Of a DNA stretch of 36,430 nt, positions 24,652 to 32,470 are shown piece by piece. A program made the translations under genes and the position numbers. A model generated the notes under the pieces. That model saw nothing but the letters and a program-made list of their open reading frames with translations, was not told the origin of the DNA and did not search any database. The first letter of the stretch is position 1. Each line of letters begins with the position of its first letter. Source of the DNA: an uncultured Blautia sp. (lineage in GTDB: Bacteria; Bacillota; Clostridia; Lachnospirales; Lachnospiraceae); contig URVB01000038.1 in the NCBI GenBank assembly GCA_900551075.1, positions 1 through 36,430 on the forward strand, in the 5' to 3' direction.

Positions 24652-25527
24652 ATGAGCTTTGGCGGAAATCTGCAATATTTAAGGAAGAAAGAGTGTATTA
24701 CTCAGGAACAGCTTGCCGAGAGGCTGGAAGTGTCCAGACAGACGGTTTCGAAATGGGAGTCGGATATCAGTTATCCGGAAATGGATAAGATACTTGTTTT
24801 GTGTGAAATGTTTGGATGCAGCATGGACGCATTGCTTCGGGGAAATGTGGAGGAGTTCAGCCAGGAGGATAAAGAGCTGTATGAAACTCATATGAATGAC
24901 TTTATACGTAAAATGTCAGGGACGGTTTGCGCAATTATTGCGGGAGCAGGGCTGACCGCATTAGCGGAAGGCTTTGGCTTCGGTGAGTCTGTGCAGATTC
25001 TGCTCTTTTTTTCTGTGTTAATTGTGTCCGTAGTGCTTATGGTGGTGACCGGAATCCAGCACAGTGAGTTCTGCAGGCGGTATCCGGTTATGCACGTGGT
25101 TTATACAGAGGAAGAACAGGAGATGGCAGCCCGGAAATTTCCGGTACGTATTGGAACAGGTATTGGACTCATTCTGTTTGGGGTTCTGTGGGGCGGTGTG
25201 ACGGAGAGCCTGCAGTCCTTAGAAGAGATTATGGGAGGTGTTTTTCTTATTTTTGTGGCAGCCGGTGTGTGGTTTCTGATCTACGGCGGTATGCAGAGGG
25301 ATAAATATGATATAGAAAAATACAATCGGGAGAATAATCCGACGGAAGAACAAAAGCGCCGTAATGAGAGGGTTGGTGCATACTGTGGATGTATCATGAT
25401 ACTTGCCACAATGGTATATTTGTTATTGGGATTTTTGGCAGGTGCCTGGAGGACTGCCTGGGTAGTATATGTGGCCGGAGGACTGCTGTGCGGCGTGGCA
25501 GCGATCGTGTTGGGAAGAGAGAGGTAG
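24652..25527 (+). CDS. XRE-family HTH regulator fused to a multi-pass membrane domain
   Basis: A 291-residue protein. Residues 5-62 form a Cro/C1-type helix-turn-helix (ITQEQLAERLEVSRQTVSKW, then ISYPEMDKILVLCEMFGCSM). After a short acidic linker come about six hydrophobic helices (near 88-108, 113-133, 169-187, 195-213, 243-263, 267-287). This makes it a membrane-anchored DNA-binding protein, a layout seen in many Clostridia; the signal it senses is unknown. GGGAGG lies 7 bases before the ATG. It is monocistronic, between terminators. Confidence 0.85.
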   Translation: MSFGGNLQYLRKKECITQEQLAERLEVSRQTVSKWESDISYPEMDKILVLCEMFGCSMDALLRGNVEEFSQEDKELYETHMNDFIRKMSGTVCAIIAGAGLTALAEGFGFGESVQILLFFSVLIVSVVLMVVTGIQHSEFCRRYPVMHVVYTEEEQEMAARKFPVRIGTGIGLILFGVLWGGVTESLQSLEEIMGGVFLIFVAAGVWFLIYGGMQRDKYDIEKYNRENNPTEEQKRRNERVGAYCGCIMILATMVYLLLGFLAGAWRTAWVVYVAGGLLCGVAAIVLGRER

Positions 25528-25542
25528 AAGAACTGCATAAAG

Positions 25543-25583
25543 AGCAAAAGCATCGGAAAGGTGAAGGCTCCGGTGCTTTTGCT
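25543..25583. terminator. Terminator between the XRE regulator and the small acidic protein gene
   Basis: A 14-bp stem with one wobble (AGCAAAAGCATCGG at 25543-25556, CCGGTGCTTTTGCT at 25570-25583). The T-rich stretch GTTAAATTTT follows on the plus strand. It lies between two converging genes and probably serves both. Confidence 0.7.
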
Positions 25584-25613
25584 GTTAAATTTTGTATCAG
25601 GTGCAAAGCCGGA

Positions 25614-25880
25614 TCAGTCCTCCTCGATCACCTGGATTTCCAGGTAATCAAATTCAATGTGCTCAATAAAGCTGTCCTGGCGGAAACGGGTTTTGTCGTG
25701 GCGTTTAAAATCAGAGATATTGGAATCCAGCCAGATGGGATTTCCAAGATCAAAATCATAGCAGATCTGTTCCAATCCGCGGAAGATCTTATGTGTTCTG
25801 GTATCCTCGGAATCGTCACAGACAACGGTATCTTTGATCAAATGATTATCTTTCCATATTTTTCCCCATAAACGAAACAT
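25614..25880 (-). CDS. Small conserved protein of unknown function (88 aa)
   Basis: An 88-residue soluble protein with no signal peptide, membrane helix or cysteine pair. It reads as a genuine gene: AGGAGCAGG precedes the ATG and a promoter lies upstream at 25945-25973. The sequence is highly charged, with CDDSEDTRTHKIF, PIWLDSNI, FKRHDKTRF and an acidic C-terminal end (EIQVIEED). From memory, similar short proteins occur widely in Lachnospiraceae, but I know no function. It is a lone gene, convergent with the XRE regulator. Confidence 0.8.
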   Translation of the reverse strand: MFRLWGKIWKDNHLIKDTVVCDDSEDTRTHKIFRGLEQICYDFDLGNPIWLDSNISDFKRHDKTRFRQDSFIEHIEFDYLEIQVIEED

Positions 25881-25944
25881 AGTAATCCTGCTCCTGTATG
25901 TCTAAATTGCCTCAAAACATGAATATTGTGTTAAAGTGTTTTTA

Positions 25945-25973
25945 AGTATAGCGGAGTTTGGGAAGAAAGTAAA
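25945..25973 (-). promoter_or_regulatory. Candidate promoter of the 88-residue protein
   Basis: On the minus strand TTTACT (25973-25968) and TATACT (25950-25945) are exactly 17 bases apart, about 65 bases before the ATG. Confidence 0.6.
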
Positions 25974-26005
25974 GATGTATTCGGTTTGTAATTTGGGTTT
26001 TTGTG

Positions 26006-26136
26006 AATAGCCGCTATTGCTTCGGGGAGGATTTTTGCGTATAATGATGGATAGCAAGAAGGAGTTCCTTCTTCCTGCATTCAGAACATAAAGGAATGAT
26101 TGGGAGAAACCTTTGGTGCGGAAGGGTTTCTCTTTT
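26006..26136 (+). promoter_or_regulatory. Promoter with operator-like repeat and terminator-like hairpin ahead of the AraC gene
   Basis: TTGCTT (26017-26022) and a perfect TATAAT (26040-26045) are 17 bases apart. A perfect inverted repeat AATAGC-C-GCTATT (26006-26018) touches the -35. Downstream come an AAGAAGGA/TCCTTCTT inverted repeat (26056-26073) and a hairpin GAGAAACC/GGGTTTCTC (26104-26132) followed by TTTT. The transcript would therefore stop after about 85 bases, giving either a short RNA or an attenuated leader for the regulator at 26214. This is the main content of the 333-base gap 25881-26213; an inverted repeat TTGAC-GAC-GTCAA (26187-26199) also lies just before the ribosome site. 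Confidence 0.5.
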
Positions 26137-26213
26137 GCTTATAAGGAGGAGTAAGCTCAAAGCGAATATTAGCGAGATTGAAGAAATTGACGACGTCAAA
26201 AGGGGTGAATTCT

Positions 26214-26972
26214 GTGAAGTATCAAAATGAATGGCTGCTTTTGGAAGCAGAAGACGATATTGATGAGATGGAACACAGGCCGCCGACAGAAGAGTTTTTG
26301 TTTTATCAGGCGGTAACAAATGGAGATATTGATATAGTCAGAGAAAATTGCAGGCAGGAAAGATTTCTGGACAGCGAGGGGGTCGGTATTTTATCTCGTA
26401 ATCTGGTCACGAACATGAAATATCATTTTGTCATTACAACTGCAATGATTACGCGTTTGTGCCAGCAGAAAGGCATGGAGCTTGAGCAGGCTTTCAGGCT
26501 AAGTGATTTTTATATCCGGAAACTGGATGACGTACATGCCATTGATGACGTCCACAAGCTGCATGATGTAATGGTTATGGATTTTACAGAAAAAATGAGG
26601 AGGCTTCGTTTGAATGATACCAATTCCAAACATGTGAACGCCTGCAAGGCATACATCTATGCCCATATAAAAACACGGATTACCATAGAGGATCTGGCGG
26701 ATGAGCTTGGGGTATCCAGCAGTTATCTTTCCCGGTTATTTAAGAAGGAGACAGGGAGCGCGATCAGTACATATATACGGGAGCAGAAGATCGAGATGGC
26801 AAAGAATCTGCTGCGGTACAGTGACTGTTCTATAATTGATATAGCTAACCGCCTGTCATTTTCATCCCAGAGTCATTTTATACAGCAGTTCCGTGAGACA
26901 GTTGGTATGACACCTAAAAAATACCGCAATCTAAACTATATGGCTCAGTGGGATGTGAAGAAGGAAATATAG
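26214..26972 (+). CDS. AraC family transcriptional regulator (all-helical N-terminal domain type)
   Basis: A 252-residue regulator. The C-terminal ~100 residues are an AraC DNA-binding domain (ITIEDLADELGVSSSYLSRL, STYIREQKIEMAKNLL, IIDIANRLSFSSQSHFIQQF, MTPKKYRN). The N-terminal part is helical (for example VTNMKYHFVITTAMITRLCQ and FRLSDFYIRKLDD) and is not a cupin; it resembles a group of Lachnospiraceae AraC regulators. The GTG at 26214 is the likely start, with AGGGG about 9 bases upstream; no ATG is suitably placed. It adjoins the GH94 genes, which converge on it, and is the best candidate activator of the GH94/ABC locus. Confidence 0.88.
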   Translation: MKYQNEWLLLEAEDDIDEMEHRPPTEEFLFYQAVTNGDIDIVRENCRQERFLDSEGVGILSRNLVTNMKYHFVITTAMITRLCQQKGMELEQAFRLSDFYIRKLDDVHAIDDVHKLHDVMVMDFTEKMRRLRLNDTNSKHVNACKAYIYAHIKTRITIEDLADELGVSSSYLSRLFKKETGSAISTYIREQKIEMAKNLLRYSDCSIIDIANRLSFSSQSHFIQQFRETVGMTPKKYRNLNYMAQWDVKKEI

Positions 26973-26985
26973 GAGTAAAAGATGA

Positions 26986-27013
26986 AGCGCGGCATATTAG
27001 AAAGTGCCGCGCT
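26986..27013. terminator. Hairpin between the AraC gene and the GH94 operon
   Basis: A perfect 9-bp stem (AGCGCGGCA at 26986-26994, TGCCGCGCT at 27005-27013) lies between the two converging genes. On the minus strand it is followed by TCATCTTTT, a poor T run; none follows on the plus strand. A weak shared terminator is the best reading. Confidence 0.55.
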
Positions 27014-27025
27014 CAAAAAATATCT

Positions 27026-29440
27026 CTAGAGGAGAAGTGTTATTTTATTTTCTTCGAGGAGCTGGGTGTCCGATATGTAATTCCCGGAAATCTCCGTTCC
27101 GTTTACAGTTAGTTTTCTGCAGCCGGATTCCCGCCCTTCTGGGTTGTCTACAAGGATATGCAGATGTTTTCCGCGGAAGTCTTTCTCAATTTCAAAGTGG
27201 GTCCAGTTTTTAGGAACAGACGGAGATATTTTTATTCCATTTAAATCGGGACGGAGTCCTAAGATGCCCTCTACGCATCCAACCATGACCGTCGAAGCAG
27301 TCCCGGTCAGCCAATGTACATGAGAGCGCCCGGGATGTTTACTGGCTTTGCCCTCTGTGAATTGCCCATAACAATAGGGCTCCAGACGACGGATATCTGC
27401 ACGGTCATTTTGGGCGGCAGGGGCATTTTCCATAAAATAGGTGAAAGCCCGTTCTCCGTGTCCGCACAGAGCCTCGGCAAGAATCAGCCATCCCTGGGAT
27501 TGAGAAAAGATGCCGGAGTTTTCCTTTGTCCCCTGATTGTAGATGACTGCCAGAGCGCCATCAAAGGCATGTGCATGGTAGGGGGGATCCATAAGGAGAG
27601 CACCGTATTCTGTATTCAATCGCTCAAAGACAGAGGTGAGCACGGTATTTGTCTGGTTTTTGTCCGAAAGTCCGCTGATGACTGCCCAGCTCTGTGGATT
27701 GAGCCATATGTTGGCTTCGGCATCCCCCGATGTGCCGATGCGTTCTCCCTTTTCTGTATAGCCTCGGATAAATCTGTCTTTGTCCCAGCATAATTCTTGA
27801 ATTTTCGTTTCTGTTTCAGAAAGTTTTCTATCCAGATATTTTATATAGTCCGCATCCTGTTTGTGTCCGGCAAATGTTCTCATAATCGTTAGCGCATAAT
27901 AAAACTGCATTGCGACAAATGTAGATTCTCCGTTTACACCCAGGCGCAGGCAGTCATTCCAGTCTGCGTACAGTCCGGCAGGCAGACCGTGGGGACCCAG
28001 ATGTTCAAGGGAGAACCGGATTGCACGCCGCAGATGCTCATAAACAGTCCCTTCATCTTTGTCAGCAAATGGAATGACCTTGTCCAGAAACTTTGTGTTT
28101 CCAGTCTCCGCGATATATTTGTAAACTGTTGGGAACAGCCATAGCGCGTCATCCGCCCGGTAGGCAGGATGACCCGTTTCCTGTACATAAGACATATCAT
28201 CTGGCGTGTCTTCGTGCCCTGGATTGTGCGTGAACTTTACGAGCGGAAGTCCGCCCCCTTTGCTCACCTGGGCAGAGAGCATGAAATGGATTTTTTCTTC
28301 CGCCATTTCGGGAGCCAGGTGGATGATTCCCTGGATATCCTGTACCGTGTCCCGGTAGCCATAACCGTTACGCAGCCCACAGTAAATGAAGGAAGCGGCG
28401 CGGGACCATATAAAAGTCATAAAGCAATTGTAAGCATTCCATGTATTAATCATTGTATTGAATTCCGGGCTGGGTGTATTCACTCTGAGATGATTCAGCT
28501 TCCCGTTCCAGTCTGATTTCAGATCATGGAGCTCCCCTTTGATAGTTTTTGCCGGGTTTTTTGTGTATGTGTCAATGATGGCCGCAGCTTCCTTTGAGCT
28601 TTTCATTCCCAGAAGAAAGACAACAGTTTTTGTCTCCTGTGGCGCTAAGGAGAGGGTGCATGCTAGTGCGCCGCAGGAATTTTCATTATAACCGGTCACA
28701 TTGCCGAGATGACCTGATATAATACCCTGTGGATTGCCATATTCATGGTATTTTCCGAGGAAATGTTCTTTGTCGCCGCAGTAGGAGGTGACATCAGCAC
28801 CGGCAAGACCGAAAAAGCGTTCAACTACTTTTTTCTCATCGATCTGTTCGTTTTCACGAAGATCGTTCAGATTGCCGTGAATCTGCTGTATGACTCGATT
28901 TTTTTCAAACAGGGTTCTGCCGATAAAGAGGGAATACTGTAGATTTACTTGATCCTGCTCGTAGTTGTTATGGTTTGTAAATTCCGCATAGCCTGTCAAT
29001 GTAAGATTCCGGTGTCTTTCTGAAATATTTGTTACGGTCATCGACCATACTTCATAAGATTTCCCCAGAGGGACATAGTATAAGGCTTCGGAATGGATTC
29101 CATCGTAATCGGCGGATATTTTTGTGTAACCCATACCGTGGCGGCATTTGCTTTTGTAGGCTGACAGATCTTTGCCTACAGGCTGCCAGGACGCAGACCA
29201 GTAATCCCCTGAAGCATTATCACGAAGGTAAAGATACCGCCCGGGCTGGTCAAAGTGGTTGAAGATATAGCGCAGGATTCGTCCATTGGCACCGGATTTT
29301 GCAAAGCTGTAGCCTCCGGCATTGTTGGAGATAATTGCGCCATATTCCGGAGAACCCAGATAATTCACCCATGGAGTGGGAGTATCCGGCCGGTCAATTA
29401 CATATTCGCGGTTTTCATCATCAAAAAATCCATATCTCAT
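27026..29440 (-). CDS. GH94 glycoside phosphorylase (cellobiose/chitobiose phosphorylase-like)
   Basis: An 804-residue cytoplasmic phosphorylase, the usual length for cellobiose or N,N'-diacetylchitobiose phosphorylases (about 800-820). These enzymes split a beta-linked disaccharide with phosphate to give alpha-glucose-1-phosphate (or the GlcNAc equivalent). The N-terminus (YGFFDDENREYVI, PWVNYLG, ISNNAGGYSF) and the (alpha/alpha)6 barrel motifs WSRAAS (345-350), YGYRDTVQD (360-368) and YADWNDCLRLG (491-501) are characteristic. By homology the general acid is an Asp of the DWND motif (493-496). The lower part has KENSGIFSQSQGW and LTGTAST. AAAGGA precedes the ATG. It is the second gene of a two-gene operon, 29 bases behind the larger GH94 gene. 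The true acceptor sugar is unknown. Confidence 0.92.
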   Translation of the reverse strand: MRYGFFDDENREYVIDRPDTPTPWVNYLGSPEYGAIISNNAGGYSFAKSGANGRILRYIFNHFDQPGRYLYLRDNASGDYWSASWQPVGKDLSAYKSKCRHGMGYTKISADYDGIHSEALYYVPLGKSYEVWSMTVTNISERHRNLTLTGYAEFTNHNNYEQDQVNLQYSLFIGRTLFEKNRVIQQIHGNLNDLRENEQIDEKKVVERFFGLAGADVTSYCGDKEHFLGKYHEYGNPQGIISGHLGNVTGYNENSCGALACTLSLAPQETKTVVFLLGMKSSKEAAAIIDTYTKNPAKTIKGELHDLKSDWNGKLNHLRVNTPSPEFNTMINTWNAYNCFMTFIWSRAASFIYCGLRNGYGYRDTVQDIQGIIHLAPEMAEEKIHFMLSAQVSKGGGLPLVKFTHNPGHEDTPDDMSYVQETGHPAYRADDALWLFPTVYKYIAETGNTKFLDKVIPFADKDEGTVYEHLRRAIRFSLEHLGPHGLPAGLYADWNDCLRLGVNGESTFVAMQFYYALTIMRTFAGHKQDADYIKYLDRKLSETETKIQELCWDKDRFIRGYTEKGERIGTSGDAEANIWLNPQSWAVISGLSDKNQTNTVLTSVFERLNTEYGALLMDPPYHAHAFDGALAVIYNQGTKENSGIFSQSQGWLILAEALCGHGERAFTYFMENAPAAQNDRADIRRLEPYCYGQFTEGKASKHPGRSHVHWLTGTASTVMVGCVEGILGLRPDLNGIKISPSVPKNWTHFEIEKDFRGKHLHILVDNPEGRESGCRKLTVNGTEISGNYISDTQLLEENKITLLL

Positions 29441-29469
29441 TTTAGAATTCCTTTCTTAATATTATTGTG

Positions 29470-32169
29470 TTATACCAAAGTGACGTTTATAGTGTGTATT
29501 TTTTCTGGAAGCGCAGCAATTTGTTTACGTGGGAAAACCGCATGGGAGGTTTCGCATACTTCCAGTTTTGTCTCTCCGCAGACAGCGGAGTCAACGACAT
29601 ATGCACCATAATCCTTGTTATTTTTATTATGATAAATAATGATAAAGTGTTTGCCGGCAAAGGAGACAGATACAGAAGCATATCCCTCTGTATCAAACTG
29701 GTCAGCCAGAAGCTTTGGACAGCAGATAAGGTCTCCTGCTTTCCCGCGGATGCCGAATACTTGCGTAATCATAGTCATCATAAACCAGCTCGCTGCCCCG
29801 GTCAGATAATGGTACATTCCACGGCCATCAGAGCGGAAATATTCCGGAATGCCCGGATAAATATGGCTGGTGTCGAAATCTAAAGCAGTATCGGCAAGCG
29901 TTTTTAATGCTTTAAACCCTTCTTTTACAAAGCCCCGGCGGTACAGGGCATTTGCATACATGACAGCCATGTGGGAGAAGACAGATCCGTTCTCTTTTTC
30001 ACCATATGCAAATCCGAACATGCGTCCCATATCCAGCTTTAATTCATGAAAATCTGTATTCAGGCAGTATCCGCCAATTTCTTTTTTATATAAGTAACGG
30101 TCTGCACTTTTGATGATTTTTTGAATCTGTGCTTCCGTTGCTACATGACTCATAATGGAAAAGACCTGCCCGGTCAGCATCATACGGATATGGCCGTTAT
30201 GAAATCCTTCGACAGCCTGCCCGTGATTATCATAGTAGCTGTTGAACCAGCCTTCCCCGCCGGGTCCTGTGATCCATTCTTGCTTTCTTATGTGATTCAT
30301 CAGCCAGTCCGCTTTTTGTTCCAGATTATCGGCAAGAAGCGGAAGTGAGAAATCTGTGCGCCTGCCGCTGATGTGATGCTTGCAGCGGGCGAGATAGCAG
30401 GACAGAATTTCGTGTTTCCGGCAGACACTGTCATAGAGACCGGAGTCATTGCAAAGCAGTAATTTAAGTTCCTCCATAAGAGGAACCGTATGGTTGGGAG
30501 ATATGTTATCCAGAAGGCGAAGCATCGATGCAAGCTCCAGTAAATTGCCTGCATAGGCACAGGTGAAAGCCACACTCTCCCCGTATTCCGGAGCCATATC
30601 CAGAGCGTCGTTCCAGTCCGCATTGCGAAGTCGGTAAATATTGTGGGTTCCGACCTCATAAAAGGCGGTGAGCTGCTGTATTAAAAGGTGTTCTAAAATA
30701 CTTCCGTTATAGACCGTATTGTCACTTGTTTGCTGGCAGCAGCCATCGCGTTCCTTCCACTGAGTATCGATCTCAAAGCCCCGCATGATTTGTGCATCTT
30801 TAAAATAAGGAACCTGTCTGTTTAGTATTTCGGCATTCCCTGTCTGGTCAATGTAAAGTTTTGTTGTCATCAGCGGCCAGAGCGCATGATCCATCCAGAC
30901 GCGGGAGATACCGTTTCGGTCTGCAAGAAAATTACCGTTCCCATCCCCGATAATTGTTGCATTTGTACCGTCGATGCGAACACCGCTGTAGTTATTTGCA
31001 ATCATCATCCCTACGCCCTGTGGATCCATCAGTAAAAGGGAGAGGCAGTCCTGCCACAGATCCCGCCATCCGCGGCCGCCACGTCCATAATCGTGGTGCG
31101 GCAGGAATGAGCAGCCGAACAGGCGCCTCAGGAGCGGCTGAAAGCAGACCCATTTCATAAAAGAATTAAACTGTGTATCCTTTGTATAAAAACTTACATT
31201 TACCTTATTTTGCCAGTAAGATTTCGTTTCTGCCAGAGATTCCCGTACCTTTTCGGAGGTATTATATTTCCGGGTGATATTGTAAATATCAGCGGCGTTG
31301 TCTTCAGCACCAATAAGAACAATAAATTTTTTTTCCTCTCCGGGCGCAAGAGATATTTGTCCGAACCGGAAGGCACCCATTGCTTCTTTTCCACCTGTTT
31401 TTGTGAAAGCCGGGCATCCCGGGAAGTGTTCATATACGGCACGGGGGTGAGTGTAGGTACCGCCTTCCCCAATGAAATCTTCCACGGTGGGATAAAAGCA
31501 TTCGGGTGCGCCGCCGTTTTCCGTATAGCCGGTGACATAGTATGTTTTTCTGTTTGGCTGGTGCCCTCTTTCGTCAAAGGACATGGTTGGGCAGACAAGT
31601 ACGCCGTTTTTGGTTGTTTCTATTTTATGCAGCATAGAAGTGACATTTCGGTGGTCTCGTATGCTATCGGCACTACGCCCGTAGATGGGGACGGCAACAT
31701 AGGGAGTCAGGAGCTGCGTGGACTTTGCCTGGTTCCGGACAGATACATACATGATTTCCACATTGTTGTCTTTCGGAATAAAGGAAGTGACAGTGGATGT
31801 TATCTGAAAGGATGTGGAGGTTCTTTCAAGAGTCTGCCACATGAATCCTGCTGTCAGTTCACTATCATCCTGCTTTGCAGAAAATTTTGCCGCTTCCTGC
31901 TCTGAGGAAATACCAGTGACAGAGTAAGCATCGGCGTTTTCTCTCGTGAACCAGAAGTTTCTGGAAGAGCGGTTGTTGTGTAAATTCTCTGAACTGACGG
32001 GCTCTAAAAGAAAAGTTTCCTGATTGATTTTGGCGTCGCCGTTAAGGGATGGTGTGATGGCGCTTTTTAATCCTTTTTCCGAAGCGAGGGGAAAATACAG
32101 GTAATTTGTATTTTCCGGCTGTTTGATTGTAAAACTGCCGTGTGCATCAATAAAATTCAGATGTTTCAA
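29470..32169 (-). CDS. GH94 glycoside phosphorylase, larger subtype (~900 aa)
   Basis: A cytoplasmic GH94 enzyme of 899 residues, well diverged from its neighbour. The N-terminal part (NFIDAHGSF, NYLYFPLASEKG, FLLEPVSSENLHNNRSSRNF) marks a subtype I recall from other Lachnospiraceae, often annotated simply as cellobiose phosphorylase. Core motifs are GRGGRGWRDLWQD (about 363-375) and NADWNDALDM with Asp518/Asp521, plus GPGGEGWFNSYYDNHG and YHYLTGAASW in the C-terminal half. The length is near that of laminaribiose phosphorylases, but I cannot assign specificity. The start is the TTG at 32169: AGGAGAGG lies 5 bases upstream, and family members begin at about that residue; the ATG at 32202 has no site. 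Confidence 0.9.
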   Translation of the reverse strand: MKHLNFIDAHGSFTIKQPENTNYLYFPLASEKGLKSAITPSLNGDAKINQETFLLEPVSSENLHNNRSSRNFWFTRENADAYSVTGISSEQEAAKFSAKQDDSELTAGFMWQTLERTSTSFQITSTVTSFIPKDNNVEIMYVSVRNQAKSTQLLTPYVAVPIYGRSADSIRDHRNVTSMLHKIETTKNGVLVCPTMSFDERGHQPNRKTYYVTGYTENGGAPECFYPTVEDFIGEGGTYTHPRAVYEHFPGCPAFTKTGGKEAMGAFRFGQISLAPGEEKKFIVLIGAEDNAADIYNITRKYNTSEKVRESLAETKSYWQNKVNVSFYTKDTQFNSFMKWVCFQPLLRRLFGCSFLPHHDYGRGGRGWRDLWQDCLSLLLMDPQGVGMMIANNYSGVRIDGTNATIIGDGNGNFLADRNGISRVWMDHALWPLMTTKLYIDQTGNAEILNRQVPYFKDAQIMRGFEIDTQWKERDGCCQQTSDNTVYNGSILEHLLIQQLTAFYEVGTHNIYRLRNADWNDALDMAPEYGESVAFTCAYAGNLLELASMLRLLDNISPNHTVPLMEELKLLLCNDSGLYDSVCRKHEILSCYLARCKHHISGRRTDFSLPLLADNLEQKADWLMNHIRKQEWITGPGGEGWFNSYYDNHGQAVEGFHNGHIRMMLTGQVFSIMSHVATEAQIQKIIKSADRYLYKKEIGGYCLNTDFHELKLDMGRMFGFAYGEKENGSVFSHMAVMYANALYRRGFVKEGFKALKTLADTALDFDTSHIYPGIPEYFRSDGRGMYHYLTGAASWFMMTMITQVFGIRGKAGDLICCPKLLADQFDTEGYASVSVSFAGKHFIIIYHNKNNKDYGAYVVDSAVCGETKLEVCETSHAVFPRKQIAALPEKIHTINVTLV

Positions 32170-32190
32170 TTTATCCTCTCCTATCTTTAT

Positions 32191-32215
32191 ACGGCGTGGC
32201 ATCCAATCGCGCCGT
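32191..32215. other. GC hairpin in the GH94 leader
   Basis: ACGGCG (32191-32196) pairs with CGCCGT (32210-32215) around a 13-base loop. On the plus strand it runs into TTTTTA, so it could stop antisense transcription; on the minus strand it lies in the GH94 5' leader about 20 bases before the start. Confidence 0.5.
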
Positions 32216-32227
32216 TTTTATAGATTC

Positions 32228-32379
32228 GTTACTATTTCAGTAACTGTGAATAACATCTTATAAAATAATCTATTTGATAAATATCAAATAAACGTAGGAA
32301 ATATCAGAATTATGACAGGAAATAAAAAAAACGGATAAATCATGTCAAAAATCTGATATTTTGTTAAGTTCTGTAATAT
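32228..32379. promoter_or_regulatory. Divergent control region of the GH94 operon and the sugar ABC operon
   Basis: This lies in the 301-base gap 32170-32470. AAATATCA occurs twice in direct orientation exactly 20 bases apart (32279-32286 and 32299-32306), within the 10-mers AAATATCAAA and AAATATCAGA; the second 10-mer has an exact inverted copy at 32352-32361 (TCTGATATTT). The first is also part of a perfect palindrome TATTTGATA-AA-TATCAAATA (32271-32290). A further inverted repeat GTTACT-ATTTC-AGTAAC is at 32228-32244. A TAATAT -10 (32374-32379, after TG) follows the inverted copy, which occupies the -35 position, as in activator-dependent promoters. Two half-sites two helical turns apart is the arrangement AraC proteins favour. 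Confidence 0.55.
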
Positions 32380-32470
32380 AACATCAAAGAAAATCAAGTT
32401 ACAATTCTGTTAGTTTCATAAACAGGCATGGGACAAAGAAATCAATAAAGAAAAAGGAGGAGGTTTTTAA

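Noticed and set aside
32191..32220. Stand-alone terminator implying a lost plus-strand gene upstream.
   Set aside because: The plus strand upstream is fully occupied by antisense of the GH94 gene; the hairpin is better read as part of the GH94 leader.
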